Shown: in pieces, positions 9,151 to 17,590 of the stretch
Numbering within the stretch: position 1 is the stretch's first letter
Layout: every line of letters starts with the position of its first letter
Source: Palsa-504 sp963800415
GTDB lineage: Bacteria; Actinomycetota; Actinomycetes; Streptosporangiales; Streptosporangiaceae
Assembly: GCA_963800415.1 (NCBI GenBank)
Contig: CAWDBS010000005.1
Coordinates: forward strand, 80,128 to 144,127
Direction of reading: 5' to 3'
Length of the DNA stretch: 64,000 bases
Made by a program: the position numbers and the translations under genes
The notes under the pieces: generated by a model
Database searches by the model: none
Seen by the model: only the letters and a program-made list of their open reading frames with translations
What the model was told of the DNA's origin: nothing

Positions 9151-11219
9151 CGTCCTCCCGTGCCGACCGGCTGTGCCTGGGCTGGCAGTACGCGACGCCT
9201 TCCCCGGAGCCCGGGCCGCCGCCGCGGCGGCCCACTCCGCCGGAGCAGGAACGGCTCAACCCCGACTGGGCGACGGCGCAGCGCCGTGAGGAGAGCCTGC
9301 TCAACCGCCCGCTGAAGGCGGCATTCGGCCTCGCCGTCGTGCTCGGCCTGACGGCCATCGCGCTCGGCGCCGCCGGTGCGCTCGGCATTGTGGTCTCCGG
9401 GCTCGGCGTGATCTGCTGCGCGCTGATCGCGGCGGTCACCGGGTACGCCATCTGGCAGGGGGAGCGCGCGCTCCGGTCGAGACTGGCCGACGAACAGGCC
9501 AGGGTCGGCACGATGCGGGCCGCTCAGGAAAGCCGGCTCTTCGCCTGGCAGGCCGAACACGCCGCCCGGATGCGGGAATGGCAGGCCCTCCGGGTCGCCT
9601 ATGAGCGTCAGAAACGCTGGTACGCGGTCTGTCTGCCGGACGGGGTGCACCGCCTGGACATCGCGGGCGGCACGCTCTCCGGCTGGTCGGCGATGCTCAC
9701 CACGGCCGGCGCGAACCGGCTGGCCGCGGGCGGTGAGGTCACGGTGCTCGACCTGACCGAGGGCTCGGGCGCCCTGGACCTGATCGGCTTCGCGCGGGCC
9801 TCCGGCGTCGATCCGCTGGTCTGGGTGCTGCCCGATGACCTGCCCAGGCTCGACCTGGGCACCGGGCTCGGCCGGGACGCGCTGGCGGACGTGCTGTCGC
9901 TGACGGCCAGCGTGACCGACGAGCAGGGTTCGGCCCGGGATCTGTCCCTGGACAGCGCCATCCTCGAGCGGGTCATCGACGTGCTCGGCGGCCAGGCCAC
10001 GGTGGCCGGCGTCGCCGCCGGGCTGCGGGCGCTGGCCCAGGCCGGCGACCCGCGCGACGACGTGGCCGCCGGGCTGATCACGATCGGGCAGGCGGACCGG
10101 CTCACCGCCATGTTCGGCCGCGGCGCCAGCGACCGTGTGGTCCTCGAGCGGGCCTGGATCCTGGAGTCCCAGCTGCGCAAGCTCGCGTCCGTGGGCACCG
10201 CGCTGGCGCCGCTGCCGCGCAGCGCGCTGCGCGTGGTCGCGCTGGGCCAGCGGGTAGGCGCCGTGGGGAGCAAGGTGCTCGGGACCTACCTGACGGCGGC
10301 GCTCACCCAGCTGCTGCACGACACCCAGCCGGGACGAGCCTGGCAGCACACGCTGTTCGTGCTCGGCGCGGACAGGCTGCGCGGCGATGTGCTGGACCGG
10401 CTCAGTGACGCGTGCGAGCGGTCGGCGACCGGGCTCGTGCTGGCCTATCGCGGCATCCCGCCGCATGTCCGGCAGCGGCTAGGCCGGGGTAACGCGGCTG
10501 TCGCCTTCATGCGGCTTGGCAACGCCGAGGAGGCCAAGGCCGCGAGCGAGCAGCTCGGCACCGAGCACCGCTTCGTGCTCTCCCAGCTCACCGAGACGAT
10601 AGGCGTGTCCGTCACGGACACCACCAGCAGCGCGTACACCAGCACCACTGGCTCGGTGAGTTCGACCGCCACCTCGTGGTCGCAAAGCGAGGGCCTGTCC
10701 CGCAGCGCCGGGCACGGCCACAGCGACGGCAGCCTGCTGCTGCCGTCGCGGGCGAGCTTCTCGCGCAGCGTCCAGACCGGCGATTCGCGCAGCACCAGCG
10801 AAAGCGAGTCGGTCAGCGCGAGCGTGAGCACGAGCACCGCGTGGGGGATGACGACATCCAAGGCGACCGGCGACAGCGAATCGCTCGCGCTGTCCCTGCA
10901 GCGCTCCCGCGAGTTCCTGGTCGAGCAGCACGAACTCCAGCAGCTCCCGGCCAGCGCGATGATCATCACGTACGCGGGGCCGGCCGGCCGCCAGGTGGTC
11001 ATGGCCGACACGAACCCGGGCATCGGCGGACTGGGCGCCACCACCCCGCTGACGCTCGAGGAATTCCGCGGCCGGCCGGCTCCGGCAGCCGCGCCGGAAC
11101 CGGCCGCTCGCCGCGACGCCGCGCCAGGCCCGGTGAGCTGGCGTTCCGGCAACGACAGTCCGCCGCCCAACCTCGGACCGCCGCCACCACGCCTGGACTG
11201 GCGCAAGCGGCGCTCCTGA
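9147..11219 (+). CDS. Membrane protein with Ser/Thr-rich insert, coupling-protein-like partner
   Basis: A 690-residue protein starting at ATG 9147, overlapping the upstream stop. Two transmembrane helices lie near residues 58-105 (AAFGLAVVLGLTAIALGAAG, then GIVVSGLGVICCALIAAVTG), followed by a likely coiled coil rich in Arg, Glu and Ala. The middle domain is soluble and unrecognised. Near the C-terminus is a Ser/Thr-rich stretch of roughly 100 residues, then VEQHELQQLPASAMIITYAG and a NPGIGG motif, an ending that recalls VirD4-like ATPases. I see no P-loop. Together with the upstream gene it forms a two-gene membrane unit of unknown role; involvement in secretion or DNA transfer is speculation. 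Confidence 0.5.
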   Translation: MTSSRADRLCLGWQYATPSPEPGPPPRRPTPPEQERLNPDWATAQRREESLLNRPLKAAFGLAVVLGLTAIALGAAGALGIVVSGLGVICCALIAAVTGYAIWQGERALRSRLADEQARVGTMRAAQESRLFAWQAEHAARMREWQALRVAYERQKRWYAVCLPDGVHRLDIAGGTLSGWSAMLTTAGANRLAAGGEVTVLDLTEGSGALDLIGFARASGVDPLVWVLPDDLPRLDLGTGLGRDALADVLSLTASVTDEQGSARDLSLDSAILERVIDVLGGQATVAGVAAGLRALAQAGDPRDDVAAGLITIGQADRLTAMFGRGASDRVVLERAWILESQLRKLASVGTALAPLPRSALRVVALGQRVGAVGSKVLGTYLTAALTQLLHDTQPGRAWQHTLFVLGADRLRGDVLDRLSDACERSATGLVLAYRGIPPHVRQRLGRGNAAVAFMRLGNAEEAKAASEQLGTEHRFVLSQLTETIGVSVTDTTSSAYTSTTGSVSSTATSWSQSEGLSRSAGHGHSDGSLLLPSRASFSRSVQTGDSRSTSESESVSASVSTSTAWGMTTSKATGDSESLALSLQRSREFLVEQHELQQLPASAMIITYAGPAGRQVVMADTNPGIGGLGATTPLTLEEFRGRPAPAAAPEPAARRDAAPGPVSWRSGNDSPPPNLGPPPPRLDWRKRRS

Positions 11220-11265
11220 CACGGACGCCGTGGCCGCACCGCGACCGGATAGGCTCAGCCCCGAG

Positions 11266-12531
11266 ATGAGCACCAGCAGCCCGCCGTCCCGGCGGTTCAG
11301 CCTCCCCCTGCGCGCCCGCCTGGCCACCACGGTCGGCGGCGCGGCCGGCCGTGCTTCCCGGCTGGCCGGCCGCGGCGACGGATCGGTCATCGGCGGGGTC
11401 ATCGGGCTGCGGCTGAAACCCGATCTGCTCTCGCTGCTCGCCCGCGGGCGGCAGGTCGTCCTGGTCACCGGGACGAACGGGAAGACCACCACGACCAGGC
11501 TGATCACGGCCGCGCTCGGCACCATGGGTCAGCAGATCGCGTCCAACGCGTTCGGCGCGAACATGGAGGCGGGCCTGGTCGCCGCGCTGGCCAAGGCCCC
11601 GGACGCCACCCTGGCCGTCCTCGAGGTGGACGAGAAGTACCTGCCGGCGATGCTGACGGCGACGAGCGCCCGGGTGGTGGTGCTGCTGAACCTGAGCCGG
11701 GATCAGATGGACCGCGCGGCGGAGATCTGGATGCTGGCGCGCCGCTGGCGGGCGGCGCTCGCCGCCGCTCCGGGGTGCCGGGTCATCGCGAACGCCGACG
11801 ACCCGCTGGTGGCGTGGGCCGCCGGGCAGGCTCGCCAGGTCACCTGGGTGGCCGGCGGCCAGCGCTGGCACGACGACTCCTGGTGCTGCCCGCAGTGCGG
11901 ATCGCACCTGCGCCGCGACGGCGAGGACTGGTACTGCGGCGAGTGCCCCAACCGGCGGCCCCCGGTCCGGTGGGTGCTCGCGGGCGACGAGGTGATCGAC
12001 CCGTCCGGCCGGCCCCGGACGCTCGACCTGGCCCTGCCCGGCCGGGCCAACCGGTCCAACGCCGTGATCGCGCTCGCCGTGGCCGAGGTATTCGGTATCA
12101 GCGCCGGGCAGGCGATGGGTGCGGTCGCGCAGGTGCGGTCGGTGGCCGGCCGGTACACGCAGGTGGAACGGCACGGCTCCGCGCTCCGGCTGCTGCTGGC
12201 CAAGAACCCGGCCGGCTGGCTGGAGGCGCTGGACATCCTGGTGCCGCCGCCGGTGCCCGTGCTGCTGGCGGTGAACGCGCAGACCCCGGACGGGAAGGAC
12301 ACCTCCTGGCTCTGGGACGTGGACTACCGCAGGTTGCGCGGCCGTCCGGTGTTCGTGGCCGGGGAGCGCAAGCTCGACCTCGCGGTCCGGCTGGAAGCCG
12401 ACGAGGTGGCTTTCCGCATGGTCGGCGGCATTGACGAGGCGGTAGGCCTGGCCCGCAGCCCGTCCATGGAAGTGATCGCCAACTACACGGCGTTCCAGCA
12501 GATCCGCGCGACCCTCGGGCGCGTCGGCTAG
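11266..12531 (+). CDS. murT: Lipid II isoglutaminyl synthase subunit MurT
   Basis: Mur-ligase-like subunit of the MurT/GatD complex, which amidates the alpha-carboxyl of D-glutamate in lipid II. The P-loop GTNGKTT lies at about residues 69-75, and the central Mur ligase domain contains a Cys4 ribbon (CCPQCG and CGECPNR, about residues 205-232) known from MurT proteins. The C-terminal domain (DUF1727) includes KDTSWLWDVDY with an aspartate thought important for catalysis. ATG 11266 is preferred over the upstream in-frame start at 11230. gatD follows after 9 bases, so they form an operon. The gene appears intact. Confidence 0.95.
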   Translation: MSTSSPPSRRFSLPLRARLATTVGGAAGRASRLAGRGDGSVIGGVIGLRLKPDLLSLLARGRQVVLVTGTNGKTTTTRLITAALGTMGQQIASNAFGANMEAGLVAALAKAPDATLAVLEVDEKYLPAMLTATSARVVVLLNLSRDQMDRAAEIWMLARRWRAALAAAPGCRVIANADDPLVAWAAGQARQVTWVAGGQRWHDDSWCCPQCGSHLRRDGEDWYCGECPNRRPPVRWVLAGDEVIDPSGRPRTLDLALPGRANRSNAVIALAVAEVFGISAGQAMGAVAQVRSVAGRYTQVERHGSALRLLLAKNPAGWLEALDILVPPPVPVLLAVNAQTPDGKDTSWLWDVDYRRLRGRPVFVAGERKLDLAVRLEADEVAFRMVGGIDEAVGLARSPSMEVIANYTAFQQIRATLGRVG

Positions 12532-12540
12532 GGAGGGACG

Positions 12541-13311
12541 ATGAGCGAGGGTCTGGGCCGGTACCGGCCAGGGTACGGGCCCCCCGGGCCGTCAGCCGTC
12601 CGGCTGGTCTGGGTTTACCCGGATCTGCTGAGCACCTACGGCGACCGGGGGAATCTGCTCGTGCTCGCCCGCCGGGCCCGGATGCGCGGCCTCCCGGTCG
12701 AGATCGCCGAGGTCAACTCCGACCAGCGGATCCCCGTGGATGGCGACATCTACCTGCTCGGCGGCGGCGAGGACCTGCCGCAGATCCTCGCCGCGCGCCG
12801 CCTGGCGGCGGGCGGCGGGCTGGCCGCGGCCGCGGGCCGCGGCGCGGTGATCTTCGCGGTCTGCGCCGGCTACCAGATCATGGGAACCGAGTTCGGCGGG
12901 GCGGAAGGCGAGCCGGTTCCCGGGCTCGGGCTGCTCGATATCCGCAGCGGCCGGGGGGAGCGGCGGGGAGTGGGCGAGATAACCGCGGACGTCGATCCGG
13001 CGCTCGGCGTCGACCGGCTCACCGGTTTCGAGAACCACCAGGGCATAACCCGGCGCGGCCCGGAGGCCAAGCCGCTGGCCACCGTGGTCACCGGCGTCGG
13101 CAACGGGGACGGTACGGAGGGCGCGTACGCCGGCCGGGTGGTCGGCACCTACCTGCACGGGCCAGCTCTCGTCCGCAACCCGGGCCTGGCCGACATGCTG
13201 CTCGGCTGGGTCGTCGGCACGCTGCCGCCGGTGGACCCCCGGGGCGAGGACCTGGTGCTGAAGCTGCGCGCCGACCGGCTGGCCGCTCAGGGCGCGTATG
13301 CGGCCCAGTAA
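12541..13311 (+). CDS. gatD: Lipid II isoglutaminyl synthase glutamine amidotransferase subunit GatD
   Basis: Class I glutamine amidotransferase-like subunit (256 residues) that releases ammonia from glutamine for MurT. The nucleophile is Cys108 in FAVCAGYQIMG and the catalytic His is in GTYLHGPAL near residue 207. The LLGGGEDLPQI motif is typical of the CobB/CobQ-like group. It begins 9 bases after murT and probably shares its promoter. Start, length and motifs agree with the family. Confidence 0.95.
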   Translation: MSEGLGRYRPGYGPPGPSAVRLVWVYPDLLSTYGDRGNLLVLARRARMRGLPVEIAEVNSDQRIPVDGDIYLLGGGEDLPQILAARRLAAGGGLAAAAGRGAVIFAVCAGYQIMGTEFGGAEGEPVPGLGLLDIRSGRGERRGVGEITADVDPALGVDRLTGFENHQGITRRGPEAKPLATVVTGVGNGDGTEGAYAGRVVGTYLHGPALVRNPGLADMLLGWVVGTLPPVDPRGEDLVLKLRADRLAAQGAYAAQ

Positions 13312-13376
13312 GCTGCGGCCCAGTAAGCAGGGCTCAGTAGACGCCGAGCCTGGCGGCGTAAACAGTGCCTGGCGGC

Positions 13377-13742
13377 TCAGTAGACCAGGGCCTGGGCGCC
13401 CTCGGTCATGATCTCGGCGACGAACGTGGCCGCCCCGGCGATCCTGATCCCGCCGATCAGGTCGCCGGCCTCGATGTTCCGCCGGGCCGCGCACTGGGTG
13501 CACACCGTCACCGAACCCGCGGCCAGTACCCCCGCCAGCAGGTCGGCCAGCGGCGCGGCGTGCGGGAGCGAGAAGTCCTCCGCCCGGCCGGGCAGGCCGA
13601 ACCAGGCCGACTCGCCGGTGAGCCACAGCGAGACCGGGACGCCGCTGGCCACCGCGGCCGCGGCGACCGTGAAGGCCTGGTTGCAGCGCTCTGGGTCGTC
13701 TTTGCCGGCCGTGACCTTGATGACGAGCCGGCAGGGGCGCAG
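13377..13742 (-). CDS. DsrE-family protein with an unusual start
   Basis: Small DsrE/DsrF-like fold protein, a group involved in sulfur relay or of unknown role. The conserved part reads RLVIKVTAGKDDPERCNQAF, then SGVPVSLWLTGESAWF, LPHAAPLADLLAGVLAAG, VTVCTQCAARR (a CxxC pair) and GAATFVAEIMTEGAQALVY. A GTG at 13652 would delete the first strand, so it is unlikely to be the real start. No ATG or GTG precedes the conserved N-terminus in frame; the only candidate I see is CTG 13742. An ATG at 13753 lies in another frame, so a small indel may hide the true start. Confidence 0.65.
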   Translation of the reverse strand: MRPCRLVIKVTAGKDDPERCNQAFTVAAAAVASGVPVSLWLTGESAWFGLPGRAEDFSLPHAAPLADLLAGVLAAGSVTVCTQCAARRNIEAGDLIGGIRIAGAATFVAEIMTEGAQALVY

Positions 13743-13851
13743 CGCTCGGGCATGGCAGAAACTCTAGCCGCGCGGCCCGCCCGGCAGACAGGCCGGCCAG
13801 GGTCGGCGCGCCGCCGGACGGCGCGGGCCGCCGGCCCGTACACTGCGGTCT

Positions 13852-13971
13852 ATGCACGGCATGCTGAGCGCCGCGATCGTGATCGGCGTGTTCGCCGTGG
13901 CCGCCGCGGCGTGCCTGTACGTAGCCGTACGCGTGTTCGCGGCCGGAGGTCGCCGTGGCGATGCATCCTGA
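13852..13971 (+). CDS. Small single-pass membrane protein (39 residues)
   Basis: A 39-codon frame encodes a short N-terminus, one clear transmembrane helix (LSAAIVIGVFAVAAAACLYV) and a basic tail ending GGRRGDAS. It overlaps the next gene by 17 bases. A -10-like TACACT at 13839-13844 lies 7 bases before the ATG, so the message is probably leaderless, which is common in actinobacteria. I do not recognise a family. It could also be an upstream control frame for the nitrobindin gene, though its composition looks like a real membrane peptide. Confidence 0.5.
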   Translation: MHGMLSAAIVIGVFAVAAAACLYVAVRVFAAGGRRGDAS

Positions 13972-14482
13972 CCTCGAGCCCCATCCCGACCTGCAACCAC
14001 TGAGCTTCCTGCTCGGGCGGTGGGAAGGCGCGGGCATCGGCGGGTATCCCACCATCGAGTCGTTCAGGTTCGGGCAGGAGATCAGCTTCAGCCACAACGG
14101 CAAGCCGTTCCTCATCTACACCAGCCGGACCTGGCGGCTCGACGAGGAAGGACAACTCGGGCTGCCGCTCGGCACCGAGAGCGGGTACTGGCGTCCCCGC
14201 CCGGACAGCCAGATCGAGGTGATGCTCGCGCATCCCACCGGGATCGTCGAGATCTACCTGGGCGAGGTATCGGGCACCCGCATCGAGATGGCCACCGACG
14301 TGGTGGCCCGCACCGCCACGTCCAAGGAGGTGACCGCGGGACACCGCCTCTACGGGCTGGCCGGCGGTGATCTTGCCTACGCCTACGACATGGCAGCGAT
14401 GGGCCAGGGGCTCCAGCCGCACTTGTCGGCCCAGCTCAAGAGGGTGAGCTCGGCCGGTGAGCTGGAGGACATCGGCGGCTGA
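13955..14482 (+). CDS. Nitrobindin-like FABP-family heme-binding protein (DUF1794/THAP4-like)
   Basis: A 175-residue beta-barrel protein of the bacterial nitrobindin / fatty-acid-binding-like group. The family opening PLSFLLGRWEGAGIGGYP is present, followed by FLIYTSRTW, LGTESGYWRPR and EVMLAHPTGIVEIYLG. Nitrobindins bind ferric heme through a C-terminal histidine and react with NO or peroxynitrite; a matching histidine near LQPHLSAQL is plausible but not proven. The start is GTG 13955, inside the preceding small frame. nur lies downstream after a 400-base structured gap. Confidence 0.88.
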   Translation: MAMHPDLEPHPDLQPLSFLLGRWEGAGIGGYPTIESFRFGQEISFSHNGKPFLIYTSRTWRLDEEGQLGLPLGTESGYWRPRPDSQIEVMLAHPTGIVEIYLGEVSGTRIEMATDVVARTATSKEVTAGHRLYGLAGGDLAYAYDMAAMGQGLQPHLSAQLKRVSSAGELEDIGG

Positions 14483-14587
14483 GAAAATGACGCTGAGAAA
14501 ATGACGCCGAGAAATCACACCGGGCAACCACGCTGAGCCAGCCGAGCCGGAAGAGCGGCACGGCATAAAAAGCGGCACGGCATAAAA
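14479..14587. repeat. Two short tandem duplications after the nitrobindin gene
   Basis: A 14-base unit (CTGAGAAAATGACG) is present twice in tandem at 14479-14506, with a third partial copy to 14515; the first copy includes the gene's stop codon. A 17-base unit (AGCGGCACGGCATAAAA) is duplicated at 14554-14570 and 14571-14587. They look like slippage products in non-coding DNA. Confidence 0.85.
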
Positions 14588-14882
14588 ATAAGTCCCCGGG
14601 TGACTCCGGCACCGCGCGGTCGCGCCGTACCGGGACCGACTGGACTGGGTCGGCCAACCCGGGAACTCGGTGTCTGCCAGGTTTTCAGCCGGCCGCCGCC
14701 TCGCTGGACGTCATGCCGGCGGATAGGCGGCTAGCTGACAGCCACCTCACGAGTCCGTTGTCTATGCATGCTGTTGGACCACCTCCTTTCCCGCGTACCT
14801 CGCACGTTAGCCGCGAGGCGGGCGGGCAGGCAAGAGGATTTCGGCGTGCATCCGATCACACTGGCCGAACTAGTATGAGCCC
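14588..14882 (+). other. Structured intergenic region before nur
   Basis: The gap carries two consecutive predicted hairpins. The first spans 14606-14633 (arms CCGGCACCGCGCG and CGCGCCGTACCGG, eleven of thirteen positions pairing). The second has five base pairs, CCGAC/GTCGG, at 14636-14653. No run of T follows immediately, so a plain intrinsic terminator is not obvious. The nur promoter appears at the end: a -10-like TAGTAT (14871-14876) lies 6 bases before the ATG, implying a leaderless message. I recognise no known riboswitch. Confidence 0.4.
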
Positions 14883-15335
14883 ATGGACCGGGAGGTACCG
14901 TCCCCGAGCGTGACCGTGCGCGGGTGGGATGAGCAGCTGCGAGCCCGCGGCTACCGGGTGACGCCGCAGCGGCAGCTCGTCCTGGAGGCGGTGGCACGGC
15001 TCGATCACGCGACGCCCGAGGAGATCGGCGCCCAGGTCCAGCAGACCGCGCGCGGCGTCAACATCTCCACCATCTACCGCACGCTCGAACTGCTCGAGCA
15101 GATCGGCATGGTCACCCACACCCACCTCGGGCACGGGGCTCCCACCTACCACCTGGCCACCGACGCCGACCACGTGCACCTGGTCTGCCGTGACTGCGGC
15201 CGGGTCACCGAGATCGGCCCGGACGCGATCCGCCCGCTGATCACCGCGCTTGACGAGCGGCACGGCTTCGAGACCGACGTAGGCCACCTCACCGTCTTCG
15301 GCCGCTGCGCCAACTGCCGGGAGGCCACCCCGTGA
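14883..15335 (+). CDS. nur: Fur-family metalloregulator, Nur type
   Basis: Metal-dependent repressor of the Fur superfamily, 150 residues. The winged-helix part (LRARGYRVTPQRQLVLEAV, GVNISTIYRTLELLEQIG) and the loop GHGAPTYHLA closely resemble the nickel regulator Nur of Streptomyces rather than Zur or FurA. The dimerisation domain has HVHLVCRDC and GRCANC, two CxxC pairs near residues 104-107 and 142-145. Nur controls nickel uptake and iron superoxide dismutase in Streptomyces. The ATG lies at the expected transcription start of a -10-like TAGTAT, so leaderless translation is likely. The nickel specificity is inferred by resemblance. Confidence 0.8.
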   Translation: MDREVPSPSVTVRGWDEQLRARGYRVTPQRQLVLEAVARLDHATPEEIGAQVQQTARGVNISTIYRTLELLEQIGMVTHTHLGHGAPTYHLATDADHVHLVCRDCGRVTEIGPDAIRPLITALDERHGFETDVGHLTVFGRCANCREATP

Positions 15336-15434
15336 GCGAGCCAAAGGGCCGCGGCAGCGCCTGGACTGACGAGCGAGGGACGAGCGAGGAGGGAAGGCGG
15401 TGCCTGTGAGCGGCCCGGAGGCGAGCGAGCGGAG
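15333..15434. repeat. Dispersed intergenic repeat, copy A
   Basis: Begins at the nur stop codon (TGAGCGAGCC) and contains the core ACGAGCGAGGGACGAGCG followed by a GAGGGAAGGC stretch and GAGGCGAGCG. Copy B at 17483-17586 has the same order of blocks with scattered substitutions, so this is a dispersed repeat family and not chance similarity. It occupies the spacer before ygfZ. Confidence 0.7.
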
Positions 15435-15477
15435 AACAGTGCCGGTGAGCGCCGCGGAGGCGAGCGGGGAAAACAGA

Positions 15478-16518
15478 GTGAGCGAACTGCTGAAGATATT
15501 TCCCGGCGCGGTGGCGGCGAGCTGGCCGGACGAGGGCGTCGCCGGGCACTACGGCGACCCGATGCGTGAGCAGCGCGCGGCCGAGGAGTCCGCCGCGCTG
15601 GTGGACCGGTCCAACCGCGGTGTGCTCCGGATCACCGGCCAGGACCGGCTGAGCTGGCTGCACAGCCTGACCACGCAGCACCTGGAGGGGCTGGCCGCCG
15701 GACCTGCCGTGCAGGCCCTCATCCTGAGCCCGAACGGGCATATCGAACACCACCTGACGCTGGCGGATGACGGCACCGCGGTGTGGGTGCACGTGGAACC
15801 GGGCACCGCCCTGGCGCTCGCGGAGTTCCTCGACTCCATGCGGTTCATGATGCGGGTCGAGGTGGCCGACGTCAGCCAGGACTACGCGGTACTGACGGTG
15901 CTCGGTCCCAGCGGAGGCGACCTGGCGGCCGGGCTCGACGCCGTGGCGGCCAGGGTGAACCCGGGACCGTTCGGGACTATTGACCTGATCGTGGCCCGGG
16001 ACCGGCTGCCCGAGGTGGCCGGTGAGCTGGTACGGCGGGGGGCCGCGGCGGCGGGCATGTGGGCGTTCGAGGCGTTGCGGATCGCCGCGCGGGTGCCCAG
16101 GCTCGGGCTGGACACCGATCACCGGGCCCTCCCGCACGAAGTCGGCTGGATCGAGACCGCCGTGCACCTGAACAAAGGCTGCTACCGCGGCCAGGAGACG
16201 GTGGCCCGGGTGCACAACCTCGGGCATCCGCCCCGGCGGCTGGTCTTCCTGCACCTGGACGGCAGCGCCGACCGGCTGCCCGCCCACGGCGATCCGGTCG
16301 AGCTGGCCAGCGCGGAACATGGTGCCGCCGTCGGCTTCACCGGGTCGGCGGCACGGCACTACGAACTCGGCCCGATCGGGCTGGCCCTGGTCAAGCGGAC
16401 CGTGCCGGTGGACGCGGCGCTGCTGGCCGGGGGCGTCGCCGCGGCGCAGGAGGTCATCGTGCCGCCGGACGCCGGCGGAGGCGTGAAGGTCACGCTGCGC
16501 CGCCGCCAGCTAGGGTAG
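15478..16518 (+). CDS. ygfZ: Folate-binding protein YgfZ (GcvT-like)
   Basis: Tetrahydrofolate-binding protein of the YgfZ/IBA57 family, which helps iron-sulfur cluster assembly or repair. The diagnostic motif is GCYRGQE (within NKGCYRGQETVARV, about residue 230), and the GcvT-like N-terminal domain shows VDRSNRGVLRITGQDRLSWL. GTG 15478 gives 346 residues and has GGGGA just upstream; the in-frame GTG at 15400 would add 26 residues from the repeat element and is unlikely. The gene is intact and lies next to nur and the proline catabolism genes. Confidence 0.9.
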   Translation: MSELLKIFPGAVAASWPDEGVAGHYGDPMREQRAAEESAALVDRSNRGVLRITGQDRLSWLHSLTTQHLEGLAAGPAVQALILSPNGHIEHHLTLADDGTAVWVHVEPGTALALAEFLDSMRFMMRVEVADVSQDYAVLTVLGPSGGDLAAGLDAVAARVNPGPFGTIDLIVARDRLPEVAGELVRRGAAAAGMWAFEALRIAARVPRLGLDTDHRALPHEVGWIETAVHLNKGCYRGQETVARVHNLGHPPRRLVFLHLDGSADRLPAHGDPVELASAEHGAAVGFTGSAARHYELGPIGLALVKRTVPVDAALLAGGVAAAQEVIVPPDAGGGVKVTLRRRQLG

Positions 16519-16549
16519 AGAACCCCGAAGAACGGGAGGTCAGCCCGCC

Positions 16550-17476
16550 GTGCTGCGCAGAGCCCTGCTCGCGGCGTCAGCCAGTACCCGGCTGCGCCAG
16601 ATCATCACCACCGCGCCGCAGATGCGCGCCATCGTCGAGAAGTACGTCGCGGGCGAGACCGCCGACGACGCGGTGCGGGTGACCCGGACGCTGCGGGCCG
16701 CCGGGCTGCTCGTCACCCTGGACTACCTGGGCGAGGACACCGAGGACCCGGCGCAGGCCGCGGCCGTCACCGACGAGTACATCCAGCTGGCCGGCAAGCT
16801 CGGCGCGGAGGGACTGACCCAGGGCGGGGCCGCCGAGGTCTCGGTGAAGCCGACCGCGGTCGGGCTGTTCCTCGGCACCAGGACCGCCAAGGAGAACATC
16901 AGCCGGATCTGCGCGGCGGCGCGCGAGGCGGGCACCACGGTGACGCTTGACGCCGAGGAGTTCGCGGCGATCGAGCCGACGCTGCGGATCGCGAGCCAGC
17001 TGCGGGCCGAGTACGGCGATCTCGGCTGCGTGGTCCAGGCGTGCCTACGGCGCAGCGAGGCCGACTGCCGCGCGCTGGCCGGCTACGGGACCCGGGTCCG
17101 GCTGTGCAAGGGCGCCTACAGCGAGCCGGAAAGCGTCGCCTTCACCTCCCGCCGCGAGATCGACTCCTGCTACGCGCGCTGCCTGCGGGCGCTGATGAAC
17201 GGTTCCGGATACCCGATGCTGGCCAGCCACGATCCGCGGCTGATCGAGATCACCACGTCGCTGGCCCTGCTGACCGGCCGCGCCCCGGACAGCTTCGAGT
17301 ACCAGATGCTCTACGGCATCCGGCCGGCCGAGCAGCGGCGACTGGCCGGCACCGGCGCGCGCATGCGCGTCTACCTCCCGTATGGCGGTGACTGGTACGC
17401 CTACCTGGTACGCAGGCTCGCCGAACGGCCGGGCAACCTCGCTTTCTTCCTCCGCTCGCTCCGGCCAGAAAGGTAG
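16550..17476 (+). CDS. Proline dehydrogenase (monofunctional)
   Basis: FAD-dependent enzyme oxidising proline to pyrroline-5-carboxylate, 308 residues, matching the short monofunctional PRODH form of Gram-positive bacteria. Barrel motifs include VTLDYLGEDT, GLTQGGAAEVSVKPTAVGL, TVTLDAEE, VRLCKGAY, MLASHDPRL, FEYQMLYGIR and VYLPYGGDWYAYLVRRLAER, which together line the flavin and proline sites. It lies 31 bases after ygfZ and is followed by repeat B and proC. Confidence 0.92.
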   Translation: MLRRALLAASASTRLRQIITTAPQMRAIVEKYVAGETADDAVRVTRTLRAAGLLVTLDYLGEDTEDPAQAAAVTDEYIQLAGKLGAEGLTQGGAAEVSVKPTAVGLFLGTRTAKENISRICAAAREAGTTVTLDAEEFAAIEPTLRIASQLRAEYGDLGCVVQACLRRSEADCRALAGYGTRVRLCKGAYSEPESVAFTSRREIDSCYARCLRALMNGSGYPMLASHDPRLIEITTSLALLTGRAPDSFEYQMLYGIRPAEQRRLAGTGARMRVYLPYGGDWYAYLVRRLAERPGNLAFFLRSLRPER

Positions 17477-17482
17477 CCCGCA

Positions 17483-17586
17483 TGAGCGAGCCGGAGGGGC
17501 GCGGTGCTGCCTGGCAGTTACTGAGGAGCGAGGAACGAGCGACGAGGGAAGGCAGCGCCTAAAGGCGCCCCGAGGCGAGCGGGAGG
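17483..17586. repeat. Dispersed intergenic repeat, copy B
   Basis: The order of blocks matches copy A at 15333-15434: TGAGCGAGCC at the start, GAGCGAGGAACGAGCGACG in the middle, GAGGGAAGGC, and CGAGGCGAGCG at the end. It fills the spacer between the proline dehydrogenase gene and proC. The inner part adds a GGCGCCT-type inverted element (GCGCCTAAAGGCGC). Confidence 0.7.
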
Positions 17587-17590
17587 CACC

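Noticed and set aside
8427..10466. 679-residue minus-strand frame
   Set aside because: Composition is typical of the antisense of GC-rich genes, with no motif; the plus strand has helices and conserved-looking motifs.
14588..14700. Possible cobalamin riboswitch before nur
   Set aside because: A GCCAGG-like piece is present, but the core B12 box and overall layout are missing.
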